Part shown: positions 9,183 to 18,231 of the stretch, piece by piece
How the letters are laid out: every line of letters starts with the position of its first letter
How positions within the stretch are numbered: the first letter of the stretch is position 1
Assembly (NCBI GenBank): GCA_002317355.1
Contig: DCJC01000006.1
Coordinates: forward strand, 13,535-77,534
Reading direction: 5' to 3'
Source of the DNA: Prevotellaceae bacterium UBA1710
GTDB taxonomy: Bacteria; Bacteroidota; Bacteroidia; Bacteroidales; Bacteroidaceae
Length of the DNA: 64,000 nucleotides
Translations under genes and position numbers: made by a program
Notes under the pieces: generated by a model
Database searches by the model: none
Told to the model about the DNA's origin: nothing
What the model saw: the letters and a program-made list of their open reading frames with translations, nothing else

Positions 9183-10007
9183 TTAAATCTTTGCAAGTTC
9201 TGCAGCCATCTCCACCTGCAGTTCCTTTGCCTTCTCACCTGCAACCTTTGCGAAGTTCTCGGTGTTGTCAGCATAGATGATACCACGTGAAGAGTTAACG
9301 AGCAAACCGCAGTCCTTGATGATGCCATACTTGCATACATCCTGAAGGCTACCACCCTGAGCACCAACACCTGGTACGAGCAAGAATGCGTTAGGAGCAG
9401 ACTTACGAATATCCGTGAACATCTCACCACGTGTAGCACCAACGACATACATCATATTGTCGTCATTACCCCACTCCTGCGACTTACGGATTACCTTCTC
9501 AAAGAGACGCTCGCCTTCCTTGTCTTCTGTAAGCTGGAAGTCGAAAGAGCCCTTGTTACTTGTAAGTGCAAGAAGGATTACCCACTTATTATCATATCCG
9601 TCAAGGAAAGGAGTAACAGAATCCTCACCCATATAAGGCGCAACTGTCAGAGCATCAACATCATACTCACCAAAGAATGTACGAGCATACATCTTTGAAG
9701 TATTGCCGATATCACCACGCTTAGCATCAGCGATGATGAACTGCTCAGGATAGTTTTCCTTGAGGTACTTAACGGTCTTCTCGAATGCCATCAAGCCCTT
9801 CACACCAAATGCCTCGTAGAATGCAAGATTTGGCTTGTAAGCCACACAATAAGGTGCAGTTGCATCAATGATAGCCTTGTTGAACGCGAAGATTGGATCC
9901 TCTTCCTTAAGAAGATGCTCTGGAACCTTCTTCAAGTCAACGTCAAGACCTACACAAAGGAATGACTTCTTGTCGAATATCTGTTTTACAAGTTCGTTAC
10001 GTGTCAT
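9183..10007 (-). CDS. pyrF: orotidine 5'-phosphate decarboxylase
   Basis: Decarboxylates OMP to UMP, the last step of de novo UMP synthesis. A 274-residue protein of the longer (group 2) OMPDC family: catalytic [11 protein letters not shown] near residue 95, N-terminal LCVGLDVDL, and the phosphate-binding VPGVGAQGG followed by VNSSRGI. It follows prfA and a small ORF on the minus strand and ends in a strong terminator. Confidence 0.93.
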   Translation of the reverse strand: MTRNELVKQIFDKKSFLCVGLDVDLKKVPEHLLKEEDPIFAFNKAIIDATAPYCVAYKPNLAFYEAFGVKGLMAFEKTVKYLKENYPEQFIIADAKRGDIGNTSKMYARTFFGEYDVDALTVAPYMGEDSVTPFLDGYDNKWVILLALTSNKGSFDFQLTEDKEGERLFEKVIRKSQEWGNDDNMMYVVGATRGEMFTDIRKSAPNAFLLVPGVGAQGGSLQDVCKYGIIKDCGLLVNSSRGIIYADNTENFAKVAGEKAKELQVEMAAELAKI

Positions 10008-10027
10008 AATTGTATTTTATTTAAAGT

Positions 10028-10174
10028 TTATTTAGGAAGCTCTGTCTTTGGAAGTTCGACATTATTTTCAGGCACACGCTGACTGTCAAACATACGATTG
10101 ATAAACTCAGTTGCGTTAACGGTTTTTTCTCCGTTATCTTCCTTCTTTCTTGTTATTGTCGTAAACTTTGCCAT
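10028..10174 (-). CDS. small hypothetical protein between prfA and pyrF
   Basis: 48 residues beginning MAKFTTITRKKEDNG and ending PKTELPK, hydrophilic, with no membrane segment or cysteine. I chose the ATG at 10174 because the in-frame sequence upstream translates an A/T-rich spacer that resembles other noncoding spacers here. It sits 20 bp before pyrF and 80 bp after prfA in the same direction, consistent with a cotranscribed gene. I recognise no family. Confidence 0.45.
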   Translation of the reverse strand: MAKFTTITRKKEDNGEKTVNATEFINRMFDSQRVPENNVELPKTELPK

Positions 10175-10224
10175 AATAAAATATTGATCGATAAGAATAA
10201 TCAGAACCAATTCATAATTATCCA

Positions 10225-10249
10225 TTATCAATTATTAATTATCAATTAG
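10225..10249. repeat. 7-bp tandem array (TTATCAA type)
   Basis: TTATCAA, TTATTAA, TTATCAA and a partial fourth unit, just downstream of prfA. Read on the minus strand it gives TTGATAA/TTAATAA, the same units as the array between hisI and hisE at 29326-29353. Confidence 0.55.
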
Positions 10250-10254
10250 CTTGC

Positions 10255-11355
10255 TTAGAGCTCTGCTTCCTTCATGCGCTCTGCGTTCTCGGCTACGGTG
10301 AGGGCATCAATCATTGCCTGGATATCACCACCGAGGAAACCGCTGAGGTCATGTGTTGTAAAACCGATACGGTGATCGGTTACACGGCCCTGAGGGAAGT
10401 TGTATGTACGGATCTTAGCCGAACGGTCACCTGTTGAGACAAGTGACTTACGACGGTTTGCAATATCGTCAACATACTTCTGATGCTCACGGTCGTAGAT
10501 ATATGTACGAAGACGAGCAAGAGCACGCTCCTTATTCTTTGGCTGGTCACGAGTCTCAGTACACTCGATGAGGATTTCCTCTGTCTCGCCTGTATTTGGG
10601 TTCTTCCACATATAGCGGGCACGTACACCAGACTCAACCTTGTTTACGTTCTGACCACCAGCACCTGAAGAACGGAATGTATCCCACTTGATCTCACCCT
10701 CGTTGATTGAAACCTCGAATGGGTCAGCCTCAGGAAGTACGGCAACGGTAGCAGCAGATGTCTGCATACGACCGTTTGACTCTGTAACAGGCACACGCTG
10801 AACACGATGCACACCAGACTCATACTTGAGTACGCCATACACATCATCACCACTAACGGCGAAGTCGATTTCCTTAAAGCCACCAACAGCACCTTCAGAA
10901 ACATCAGTTACACTGAGCTGCCAACCCTTAGTCTCGCAGAAACGCTTGTACATCTGGAAGAGGTCACCAGCGAAGAGACAAGCCTCGTCGCCACCTGTTC
11001 CTGCACGAATTTCCATCTGAACATTCTTGGCATCCTCAGGATCCTTAGGGATAAGAGCAATCTTTACCTCTTCCTCAAGTGATGGCTGAAGTGCCTCATT
11101 CTCTGCAAGTTGTTCACGTGCCATCTCCTTCATATCAGGGTCTGACTCGTTAACGAGGATATCCTTTGCCTCTGCGATTGCCTCAAGGCAGTCAATATAG
11201 CGCTGACGGATCTTCATGATATCCTCAAGATCCTTATATTCCTTTGTAAGTTTGACGTATCTCTGCTGGTCGCCAATCACATTAGGGTCTGTGATGAGGG
11301 TACTTACCTCCTCATAACGGCTCTCAAGACCGTCAAGTTTATCTAGTATATTCAT
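10255..11355 (-). CDS. prfA: peptide chain release factor 1
   Basis: Terminates translation at UAA and UAG. In 366 residues: an N-terminal coiled-coil domain, the stop-codon-reading PVT tripeptide in QRVPVTES near residue 185, and the GGQ peptidyl-hydrolysis loop in SSGAGGQNVNK. PVT identifies RF1, not RF2 (which has SPF). Length is standard. Same strand as pyrF downstream. Confidence 0.95.
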   Translation of the reverse strand: MNILDKLDGLESRYEEVSTLITDPNVIGDQQRYVKLTKEYKDLEDIMKIRQRYIDCLEAIAEAKDILVNESDPDMKEMAREQLAENEALQPSLEEEVKIALIPKDPEDAKNVQMEIRAGTGGDEACLFAGDLFQMYKRFCETKGWQLSVTDVSEGAVGGFKEIDFAVSGDDVYGVLKYESGVHRVQRVPVTESNGRMQTSAATVAVLPEADPFEVSINEGEIKWDTFRSSGAGGQNVNKVESGVRARYMWKNPNTGETEEILIECTETRDQPKNKERALARLRTYIYDREHQKYVDDIANRRKSLVSTGDRSAKIRTYNFPQGRVTDHRIGFTTHDLSGFLGGDIQAMIDALTVAENAERMKEAEL

Positions 11356-11371
11356 AGCCTAACCAAGCCTT

Positions 11372-11500
11372 CCCAAAGGGAAAGATGTTTTATAGTATTG
11401 CCGATAAAGGAATATCCATTACGACAACATACGAATAATTATATATAAAGAAGTTGTTGCAAAATCTATATCGCAGCCCTCCCTTTTGGGGAGAACACGG
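11372..11500. repeat. dispersed intergenic repeat between the purM-type gene and prfA
   Basis: The stretch holds a TTCCCAAAGGGAA palindrome, the phrase TTTTATAGTATTGCC, a TTGTTGCAAAATCT segment and a CCCTCCCTTTTGGGGAG palindrome. The region at 17074-17180 has the same order: a GC palindrome, TTTTATAGTATTTCC, then CTTGCAAACAACG. The two are likely members of one diverged repeat family. Confidence 0.4.
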
Positions 11501-11506
11501 GTAAGC

Positions 11507-12673
11507 TTAGTAATTAAACTCTCCGAACTCAGATTTGATTGTTAATGACTTCTTTCCTTCCTCGATGTGACCAACGATCTGTGCATCGATATTGAAGCTC
11601 TTAGAGATAGCGATAACCTTCTCTGCAACCTCTGGACGAACATAGATCTCCATACGGTGGCCCATATTGAATACCTGATACATCTCCTTCCAGTCTGTAC
11701 CACTCTCATCGTGAATCATCTTGAACAATGGAGGAACAGGGAACATATTATCCTTGATAACCTTGCAGTCATCGCTTACGAAGTGGAGCACCTTTGTCTG
11801 AGCACCACCTGTACAATGTACCATACCGTGAATCTCTGGACGGAGTTCATCGAGCAAGCGCTTGATAACAGGAGCGTATGTACGTGTTGGAGAAAGAACC
11901 ATCTGACCAGCGTTAACACCCTCAACCTCAGTTGGATCAGTAAGCTTCTTTGTACCGCTATAGACGAGATCATCAGGAACAGCCTTATCATAGCTCTCAG
12001 GATACTTCTCAGCAAGATACTTTGAGAACACATCATGACGTGCAGAAGTGAGTCCATTAGAACCCATACCACCATTATAGCACTTCTCGTAAGTTGCCTG
12101 ACCTGTAGAAGAAAGACCTACGATAACATCACCAGGACGGATGTTAGCATTGTCGATAACGTCAGAACGCTTCATACGACAAGTAACTGTAGAGTCAACG
12201 ATGATAGTACGGGTGAGGTCGCCTACATCAGCAGTCTCACCACCTGTTGGGTAGATACCGATACCCATCTCACGCATCTCGCTGAGGAGTTCGTCAGTAC
12301 CATTGATAACAGCAGAGATAACCTCACCAGGAACCAGCATCTTATTGCGGCCGATGGTTGATGAAACGAGGATATTGTCCACAGCACCTACACAGAGGAG
12401 GTCGTCTGTATTCATCACGATAGCATCCTGAGCGATACCCTTCCATACAGAGAGGTCGCCAGTCTCCTTCCAGTACATATAAGCCAATGAAGACTTAGTA
12501 CCTGCACCGTCAGCGTGCATAATGTTACAATACTCAGGATCACCACCGAGGATATCAGGGATGATCTTACAGAATGCCTGTGGGAAGACACCTTTGTCAA
12601 TGTTCTTGATAGCGTTGTGCACATCTTCCTTTGCAGCACTCACGCCTCGCATCATATATCTGTTGTTGTTCAT
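11507..12673 (-). CDS. purM: AIR synthase-type protein (phosphoribosylformylglycinamidine cyclo-ligase)
   Basis: Belongs to the AIR synthase/PurM fold family, which closes the imidazole ring to give AIR in purine synthesis. Seen: ADGAGTKSS near residue 55, AMNTDDLLC-like QDAIVMNTDDLLCVGAVD, PTGGETADVGD, and a C-terminal FNMGHRMEIYV. At 388 residues it is longer than the usual about 345-residue PurM, as in the Bacteroidetes branch. purC lies about 1.6 kb upstream on the same strand. Assignment to PurM instead of a related AIR-synthase-like enzyme is probable, not certain. Confidence 0.85.
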   Translation of the reverse strand: MNNNRYMMRGVSAAKEDVHNAIKNIDKGVFPQAFCKIIPDILGGDPEYCNIMHADGAGTKSSLAYMYWKETGDLSVWKGIAQDAIVMNTDDLLCVGAVDNILVSSTIGRNKMLVPGEVISAVINGTDELLSEMREMGIGIYPTGGETADVGDLTRTIIVDSTVTCRMKRSDVIDNANIRPGDVIVGLSSTGQATYEKCYNGGMGSNGLTSARHDVFSKYLAEKYPESYDKAVPDDLVYSGTKKLTDPTEVEGVNAGQMVLSPTRTYAPVIKRLLDELRPEIHGMVHCTGGAQTKVLHFVSDDCKVIKDNMFPVPPLFKMIHDESGTDWKEMYQVFNMGHRMEIYVRPEVAEKVIAISKSFNIDAQIVGHIEEGKKSLTIKSEFGEFNY

Positions 12674-12688
12674 AATTTCAGTTTGCTC

Positions 12689-12758
12689 TTTCTACTTTAC
12701 CCTTTACTCTTTACACTTTACACTTTACACTTTACCCTTTACCCTTTACTCTCTACAC
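12689..12758. repeat. 7-bp tandem array, ten TTTACNC-type units
   Basis: Ten consecutive heptamers (TTTCTAC, TTTACCC, TTTACTC, then three TTTACAC, two TTTACCC, TTTACTC, TCTACAC) fill the gap between the aroE stop and the purM start. On the minus strand each unit contains GTAAA, so TAA recurs every 7 nt in rotating frames. Confidence 0.85.
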
Positions 12759-12759
12759 A

Positions 12760-13500
12760 TCAACGATTCCAGATACTCCATCCCTCTTCAGCCTGAAGCA
12801 GAAGCATCTCGAGTCCATTCTTAATGGTAGCACCCATTTCCTTACCCTTACGGAGGAAGAGTGTCTCCTCTGGATTATAAATAAGGTCATAAAGGAGTGT
12901 TGACTTATCCATTGCCTCGTATGGAAGCTGTGGATACTCGTCAAAATGTGGTGACATACCGCATGGAGTACAGTTGACAATAACATTATACTCCTTTATT
13001 AATTCAGGTGTAATTTGATCATACTGGATGGTATCGTCAAGAACTCTACGACTCACCTTAACGGTCTCAAGTCCAAGTTTACGAAGACCATATTCCACAG
13101 CCTTAGAAGCACCACCTGTACCGAGGATTAACGCCTTCTTATGCTCTGGACGAAGGAGAGGCTGGATGCTATTCACGAAACCAACCACATCGGAGTTATA
13201 GCCATGGAGCATCACCTTACCAGGTCCACGCTCCACCTTGACAACATTCACAGCACCTATTGCCGTTGCCTCAGGAGACACGGTATCAAGGTAACTCATC
13301 ACCTGCTCCTTATAAGGAATGGTGACATTGAAACCAGAGAGCTCAGGATTACCCTGTATCACCTCGGGGAGCTCAGTGATAGCAGGTATCTCAAAGTTCT
13401 CGTATGTGGCATTTACGCCCTCGTTTCTGAACTTCTCATTGAAATATCCCATTGAGAAGGAATGGCCAAGAGGATAGCCTATAAGTCCGTATTTCTTCAT
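12760..13500 (-). CDS. aroE: shikimate dehydrogenase
   Basis: NADPH-dependent reduction of 3-dehydroshikimate to shikimate. Seen: N-terminal substrate motif YPLGHSFS, catalytic Lys in TIPYKEQVM near residue 66, the dinucleotide-binding loop ILGTGGASKAV near residue 126, and VNCTPCGM. At 246 residues it is slightly short for AroE but complete. It follows the methyltransferase gene with a 14-bp gap, suggesting cotranscription. Confidence 0.92.
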   Translation of the reverse strand: MKKYGLIGYPLGHSFSMGYFNEKFRNEGVNATYENFEIPAITELPEVIQGNPELSGFNVTIPYKEQVMSYLDTVSPEATAIGAVNVVKVERGPGKVMLHGYNSDVVGFVNSIQPLLRPEHKKALILGTGGASKAVEYGLRKLGLETVKVSRRVLDDTIQYDQITPELIKEYNVIVNCTPCGMSPHFDEYPQLPYEAMDKSTLLYDLIYNPEETLFLRKGKEMGATIKNGLEMLLLQAEEGWSIWNR

Positions 13501-13514
13501 TGAATATGATTCAA

Positions 13515-14249
13515 TTATTTTCTTGCAAAATACATTGTGCAGATGCCGAATGTGAGTCGTGTGAACGACGCCTCGGCAAAGCCTATTTTCCTTAGTATCT
13601 CCACCATCGTCTCACCTTGTGGGAATGCCGCAATAGTCTTATTTAGATAAGAATAGGCATTTGAGTCGTGGGAGATGAGTCTGCCGTAGATAGGCAGAAC
13701 AGTGCCGCTATAGATGCCGAACAACTGCTTCATAGGGAAAGAAACTGGTGTGGTGAGTTCAATGATACTCAGTACTCCACCCTCCCGAAGCACACGGTAC
13801 ATCTCGCGGAGTCCGCATTCCAAGTCCTGGAAATTCCTTATTCCGAAGGCTGCAGTCACAGCATCGAATGAGTCATTGTCGAATGACAGATGCAGACAAT
13901 CCTCCTTTGCAAAGGAGATAACATCAGAAAGTCCGAGACGAGCAACTTTCTCTCTGCCTACCTGCATCATACCCTCAGAGATATCCGCACCTATGAGTGT
14001 CTCAGGATGCAGCATCTGTGCCTGAAGGATGGCGAAGTCACCTGTACCGGTGGCAATGTCGAGTATCTTCTTCGGACTATATGGCACAAGCGCTTTAACA
14101 GCCTTCTTGCGCCAGTATTTATCAATATCCCATGAGAGGCGATGGTTAAGGGTATCGTAGGTAGGGGCTATGTTGTCGAACATAGTCTCTACCAACTTAC
14201 CTTTTTCACCCTCACCGTCGTAGGGTTTTATGGTTTCTTGTTCGTACAC
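13515..14249 (-). CDS. menG/ubiE: demethylmenaquinone methyltransferase
   Basis: SAM-dependent methylation of demethylmenaquinone to menaquinone. Class I methyltransferase fold with [12 protein letters not shown] near residue 64, GADISEGMM near 87 and the family signature FGIRNFQD. 244 residues, normal length. Bacteroidetes use menaquinone, so the MenG role is preferred to UbiE. Only 3 bp separate it from purC, and aroE follows, so the purC-menG-aroE order is tight. Confidence 0.9.
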   Translation of the reverse strand: MYEQETIKPYDGEGEKGKLVETMFDNIAPTYDTLNHRLSWDIDKYWRKKAVKALVPYSPKKILDIATGTGDFAILQAQMLHPETLIGADISEGMMQVGREKVARLGLSDVISFAKEDCLHLSFDNDSFDAVTAAFGIRNFQDLECGLREMYRVLREGGVLSIIELTTPVSFPMKQLFGIYSGTVLPIYGRLISHDSNAYSYLNKTIAAFPQGETMVEILRKIGFAEASFTRLTFGICTMYFARK

Positions 14250-14252
14250 TAT

Positions 14253-15200
14253 TTACTTATTAGCAAGGTACTCAGAAACGTTCTTCTCGATACGAGCTGC
14301 GATATCGCCAGTCTCCTTGGCACGGTCGAACTTCTCGCCTACGATGTGCTCGTAGAGCTCGATGTAACGATCAGATACGCTCTCTGCATACTCGTCAGTA
14401 ATCTCTGGCATAACCTGACCAGGCTCGTTCATGAAATCGTGCTCGATAAGCCACTGGCGAACGAACTCCTTAGAGAGTTGCTTCTGTGGCTCGCCCTTTG
14501 CAAACTTCTCCTCGTAGCCCTCAGCATAGAAGTAACGTGAAGAGTCTGGAGTGTGGATCTCGTCGATGAGGTAAACCTTACCGTCACGCTTACCGAACTC
14601 ATACTTTGTATCAACAAGGATAAGACCCTGCTTAGCTGCGATTTCCTGGCCACGAGCGAAGAGCTTGCGTGTGTAGTCCTCCATTACAGCATAGTCCTCA
14701 GCAGAAACGATACCCTGAGCGATGATTTCCTCCTTAGAGATGTTAAGGTCGTGACCCTCGTCAGCCTTAGTTGTAGGAGTGATGATTGGCTCTGGGAAAC
14801 GCTGGTTCTCCTTCATGCCTTCTGGAAGCTTAACGCCACAGATCTCACGGCAGCCGTTCTTGTAGTCGCGCCATGCAGAACCAGTAAGGATGCCACGGAT
14901 GATCATCTCAACACGGAAGCCCTCGCACTTCAGACCTACAGTAACCTGTGGATCAGGAGTAGCCAACTTCCAGTTAGGACAGATATCAGTAGTTGCGTCA
15001 AGGAACTTGGCAGCAATCTGATTCAGAACCTGTCCCTTGAATGGAATACCCTTAGACAAGATGACATCGAATGCTGAGATACGGTCTGTTGCAACCATTA
15101 CCATCAGATCATCATTGATTGTGTACACGTCACGAACCTTACCGTGATAAACGGCGGTCTGACCCTTAAAGTTAAACTCAGTCTTTGTTAATGCGTTCAT
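14253..15200 (-). CDS. purC: SAICAR synthetase (PurC)
   Basis: Joins CAIR and aspartate to form SAICAR in purine synthesis. Seen: GKVRDVY near residue 19, [15 protein letters not shown], the [19 protein letters not shown] block and [11 protein letters not shown] near residue 210. I take the ATG at 15200 as start, giving 315 residues; an in-frame TTG at 15215 is possible but less likely. Either way the start overlaps the end of phoH, suggesting translational coupling. Confidence 0.93.
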   Translation of the reverse strand: MNALTKTEFNFKGQTAVYHGKVRDVYTINDDLMVMVATDRISAFDVILSKGIPFKGQVLNQIAAKFLDATTDICPNWKLATPDPQVTVGLKCEGFRVEMIIRGILTGSAWRDYKNGCREICGVKLPEGMKENQRFPEPIITPTTKADEGHDLNISKEEIIAQGIVSAEDYAVMEDYTRKLFARGQEIAAKQGLILVDTKYEFGKRDGKVYLIDEIHTPDSSRYFYAEGYEEKFAKGEPQKQLSKEFVRQWLIEHDFMNEPGQVMPEITDEYAESVSDRYIELYEHIVGEKFDRAKETGDIAARIEKNVSEYLANK

Positions 15201-16131
15201 TGTTGTATTTATCAAAAGCGTTTACTATTCTTGTTACCAGTTTATGACGAACGATATCCTTGTCGTTCATCTTGATGATGGATATTCCTTCTGTATCCTT
15301 CAGCACATCCATTGCCACGGCAAGACCACTCTTCACGCTATGTGGCAGATCGACCTGTGTCATATCGCCCGTGATGATCATCTTTGTGTTCCATCCCATA
15401 CGGGTGAGGAACATCTTGATCTGAGCCGATGTAGTATTCTGTGCCTCGTCGAGAATCACCACAGCATCACTCAATGTTCTGCCTCGCATGAATGCAAGTG
15501 GAGCTATCTGTATGATTTTCTTCTCCATCATATCCTGCAGCTTCACAGCAGGAATCATATCCTCAAGGGCATCATAGAGAGGCTGAAGATATGGATCAAT
15601 CTTCTCTTTCATGTCACCCGGAAGGAATCCGAGTTTCTCACCTGCCTCTACAGCTGGGCGCGAAAGTATTATTCTCTTTGCCGTCTTCTCCTTGAGAGCC
15701 TTTACGGCAAGAGCGATACCGAGGTATGTCTTACCTGTTCCGGCTGGTCCTACGGCAAAGACCATGTCATTCTCGTTGAAAGCGTCCACAATCTGTTGCT
15801 GATTGGCAGAGCGTGAACGGATTGGACGACCAGAGATATTATACAGCAAGGCATCATCACTTCCGTCGCCCTTGGTAGGGTTACCCTTTATTATGTCAAG
15901 AATATCCTCATCGCTGATAGTATTGAACTTCAGCAGATGACGACGTATCTTTTCTATGTTCTCTTCAAAGCGACACATCTCCTCCTCGTCTCCGAGAACA
16001 CGGATCACATTGTCGCGAGCAACTATTCTCAACTTTGGATAAAGCGACTTGATGATCTGAAGGTGGCAGTTGCCAACACCATACAGTTCAACTGGGTCGA
16101 TATCCTCAATTACTATATGCTTTTCTATCAA
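15178..16131 (-). CDS. phoH: PhoH family ATPase
   Basis: A 317-residue P-loop protein: N-terminal small domain (about 1-110), Walker [14 protein letters not shown] near residue 130 and Walker [12 protein letters not shown] near 225. PhoH-like proteins are linked to RNA metabolism and are often found with YbeY, which is not seen here. The end overlaps the purC start. A -7-like box lies at 16160-16167. Confidence 0.92.
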   Translation of the reverse strand: MIEKHIVIEDIDPVELYGVGNCHLQIIKSLYPKLRIVARDNVIRVLGDEEEMCRFEENIEKIRRHLLKFNTISDEDILDIIKGNPTKGDGSDDALLYNISGRPIRSRSANQQQIVDAFNENDMVFAVGPAGTGKTYLGIALAVKALKEKTAKRIILSRPAVEAGEKLGFLPGDMKEKIDPYLQPLYDALEDMIPAVKLQDMMEKKIIQIAPLAFMRGRTLSDAVVILDEAQNTTSAQIKMFLTRMGWNTKMIITGDMTQVDLPHSVKSGLAVAMDVLKDTEGISIIKMNDKDIVRHKLVTRIVNAFDKYNNERINKD

Positions 16132-16159
16132 TTTTTCGTATTACTATAAAATTTTTCTG

Positions 16160-16167
16160 CAAAATTA
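16160..16167 (-). promoter_or_regulatory. -7 box for phoH-purC-menG-aroE
   Basis: Minus-strand TAATTTTG 29 bp before the phoH start. No clear TTTG box lies at the expected distance, so this is a weak call. It is divergent from the plus-strand box at 16200-16207. Confidence 0.35.
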
Positions 16168-16199
16168 CAAAAAGGTTTTCATATTTCATCATTTTTTCG

Positions 16200-16207
16200 T
16201 ATCTTTG
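16200..16207 (+). promoter_or_regulatory. -7 box for the DUF5715 gene
   Basis: TATCTTTG matches the TAnnTTTG consensus, 24 bp before the ATG at 16232, with TTTC (16177-16180) at a 19-bp spacing as a partial -33 element. Confidence 0.5.
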
Positions 16208-16231
16208 TGCCACAAAATAGAAAAAAATCGT

Positions 16232-17065
16232 ATGAAAGTCTCTCAAAAAGCATATTTACACGTTTTTACCTTTATCGTACTGGCTCTCGGCTTACTCCGA
16301 CTGACTACAGACATTGATCAGCCAAAGTCTCCACAGGACATCGCTTTGGCGGATTCCATTTCTGCCGAAAACGACAACCTTGCGATAGAAGATGAGGTTT
16401 CCCCAAAAGACAACGACATCGAGGATGCACCAGAGGTGGAGATGGTTTCAAGTGCCAATGATGCAGGCACCTCTCTCCCACCAGACACACGAATTCCGCA
16501 CAAGATTTTCAGCGTACCAAACTATGACAAGGCTTTCCCTGACTCTCAGAGCGTGCAGATTCAGGCAGCCATGAAATATGGCGTAAAACCTGTCAAGGAT
16601 GACAAGGATGCCGAAAACCGCAAGAACGAACTCGTCTATGTTGGTTCTTCTCCTTGGTTCCATGTTGACAGACTCAGTTCAAGCAGTCCTTACCTCGTGC
16701 CTCGTGCTGCCGTGCTCCTTCAGGACATCGGTCGTGCATTCTTTGACTCACTCGATGCCAAGGGAGTTCCTCTTCATAAAATCATAACAACGAGTGTTTT
16801 ACGTACAAAGAAGAGCGTAGAAAAACTTCGCACACGTAACGGCAACGCTACCGAGAACTCATGCCATCTCTACGGCACTACCGTTGACATTTGCTACAAC
16901 AGATACAAGACCGTTCAGGATCCAAAGGGTCCTAAGCGCCGTGAGGTCACTAACGACACCCTCAAATGGATTCTCTGTGAGGTACTTAGAGACATGCGCG
17001 AGCAAGGCCGTTGCTATGTGAAGTACGAGAAGAAGCAAGGGTGTTTCCATTTAACAACGAGGTAA
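16232..17065 (+). CDS. exported DUF5715-like protein, possible peptidase-type fold
   Basis: 277 residues from the ATG at 16232; a longer in-frame reading would run back into phoH and is rejected. Residues about 7-24 (YLHVFTFIVLALGLLRLTT) form a signal or membrane anchor, followed by an acidic low-complexity linker (about 25-85) and a conserved C-terminal half ending KKQGCFHLTTR. The NSCHLYGTTVDICYNRY segment recalls the His/Asp metal site of VanY/M15-type peptidases, but this is inference. The last about 22 codons are duplicated 1.1 kb downstream (18119-18186) around an AT-rich insert. Confidence 0.75.
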   Translation: MKVSQKAYLHVFTFIVLALGLLRLTTDIDQPKSPQDIALADSISAENDNLAIEDEVSPKDNDIEDAPEVEMVSSANDAGTSLPPDTRIPHKIFSVPNYDKAFPDSQSVQIQAAMKYGVKPVKDDKDAENRKNELVYVGSSPWFHVDRLSSSSPYLVPRAAVLLQDIGRAFFDSLDAKGVPLHKIITTSVLRTKKSVEKLRTRNGNATENSCHLYGTTVDICYNRYKTVQDPKGPKRREVTNDTLKWILCEVLRDMREQGRCYVKYEKKQGCFHLTTR

Positions 17066-17101
17066 AAGAAAGCCCCCTACCCCCCGAAGGGGGAATTCTT
17101 T
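16998..17101 (+). repeat. direct repeat, copy A (3' end of DUF5715 gene plus GC palindrome)
   Basis: Runs from GCGAGCAAGG in the last 22 codons, through the stop codon, to the CCCCCGAAGGGGG palindrome and GAATTCTTT. Copy B at 18119-18217 keeps the reading frame, stop and palindrome with a small indel after the stop. Confidence 0.88.
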
Positions 17102-17431
17102 TATAGTATTTCCAAACAAAGGGAGTACACATTTATCACATAATACCAGAAAATATCTCTTGCAAACAACGATTTCCTACACCTCAGAATATTATGCGAT
17201 TTTTTCCAACACACAATCATAAATCGCAAACCGATTCCCCAACAAACAAATATCGTGAACAATGAAAAATTCATGATGTAAATTAAGCGTCAAACAATAT
17301 AGCTCAAATTGCAGATCCAAGTTCAATAAGAACTGCAACCCAAGATGGTGATAATACGGAATTTGCTCGTAATCATCCAAACATAACATTTATTTTAAAG
17401 ACCAAGTTTATAACAAGAAAAAAAATATATA
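17102..17431. other. 330-bp AT-rich gap before the cargo gene
   Basis: Contains TTATAGTATTTCC just after repeat A, resembling the 11372-11500 element, and otherwise AT-rich sequence. A minus-strand reading frame at 17192-17389 has no recognisable features. I see no convincing gene, promoter or RNA. Confidence 0.5.
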
Positions 17432-18010
17432 ATGAAAATGAAGCTTAATAGATTCAAATGTCCTATCAAAATAATCGCATGTTGTTTATTTCTTTGCGTT
17501 TCTGTGGGGTATATATATAACACCTTAAAGAAGGAACAAGAATTAGAAAGAGGAACAGAACTTATGGAGTTCGAAATAACAGACAAAAATCTTCTTAAAC
17601 TAACAAACAATCATGTAAAAGAATTGATAAAAGACAAAAAAACGGACAGAATATTAACATTTGTATTCGAAGAAAAAGAAGATACATTAGTCCTTTCTTA
17701 TACATATTTTGAATCAATAAAAGAAATATGCAATGATTATCTTTTTATACGTCATTATCGAATGATTGGATATATAGAACAAAAACCTTACAAAATAATC
17801 GTTTTTTCTGACATTGATCGCTTATATCAAACATACAAGATGATTAATTCAATGATGAAGCCCACAGACAATAGTCTTTTATTTCATGACTTATATTACA
17901 AACCTTTTACTTTATCAAATTGGGGGGATTTCATCTACGAACCTCCAATTAGATGGCATTATAAATTTCATAATGGAAAAGTTTACGGTCCAGAGATAGG
18001 AATGGACTAA
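17432..18010 (+). CDS. AT-rich hypothetical membrane-anchored protein (cargo gene)
   Basis: 192 residues, no family recognised. A basic N-terminus is followed by one hydrophobic segment (IIACCLFLCVSVGYIYN, residues about 13-28), then a Lys/Glu/Tyr-rich soluble region, so a type II membrane topology is likely. Codons are strikingly A/T-rich (many AAA, ATA, AAT) compared with neighbours, a sign of recent transfer. It is the only gene between the two copies of the DUF5715 3' end, so it probably arrived as part of that insert. Confidence 0.6.
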   Translation: MKMKLNRFKCPIKIIACCLFLCVSVGYIYNTLKKEQELERGTELMEFEITDKNLLKLTNNHVKELIKDKKTDRILTFVFEEKEDTLVLSYTYFESIKEICNDYLFIRHYRMIGYIEQKPYKIIVFSDIDRLYQTYKMINSMMKPTDNSLLFHDLYYKPFTLSNWGDFIYEPPIRWHYKFHNGKVYGPEIGMD

Positions 18011-18118
18011 AACAAATAACATATATGACTCTTAAGATTTGTCAGCCCTCAGTAAAGATCACACTAAGACAACTTTTTAAATAGTAGCCCAATGTAAAAG
18101 TTTAACCATATTCAAAAA

Positions 18119-18217
18119 GCGAGCAAGTCCGTTGCTATGTGAAGTACGAGAAGAAGCAAGGATGTTTCCATTTGACGACGAGGTAAAGCTCCTTACCCCC
18201 CGAAGGGGGAATTCTTT
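18119..18217 (+). repeat. direct repeat, copy B (displaced 3' end of DUF5715 gene)
   Basis: Encodes EQVRCYVKYEKKQGCFHLTTR and a stop, against EQGRCYVKYEKKQGCFHLTTR in copy A. Of the four base differences in the codons three are synonymous (GGG/GGA, TTA/TTG, ACA/ACG). Homology to A begins abruptly at GCGAGCAAG. It reads as a gene fragment without a start. Confidence 0.88.
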
Positions 18218-18231
18218 CATCTAACAAAGAC

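Noticed and set aside
12689..12758. Possible CRISPR-like array
   Set aside because: Units are 7 bp with no spacers. The same applies to the 8-bp and 11-bp arrays; no cas gene is present.
17192..17389. Minus-strand 65-codon frame in the AT-rich insert
   Set aside because: No signal, motif, promoter or plausible neighbour; AT-rich DNA gives such frames by chance.
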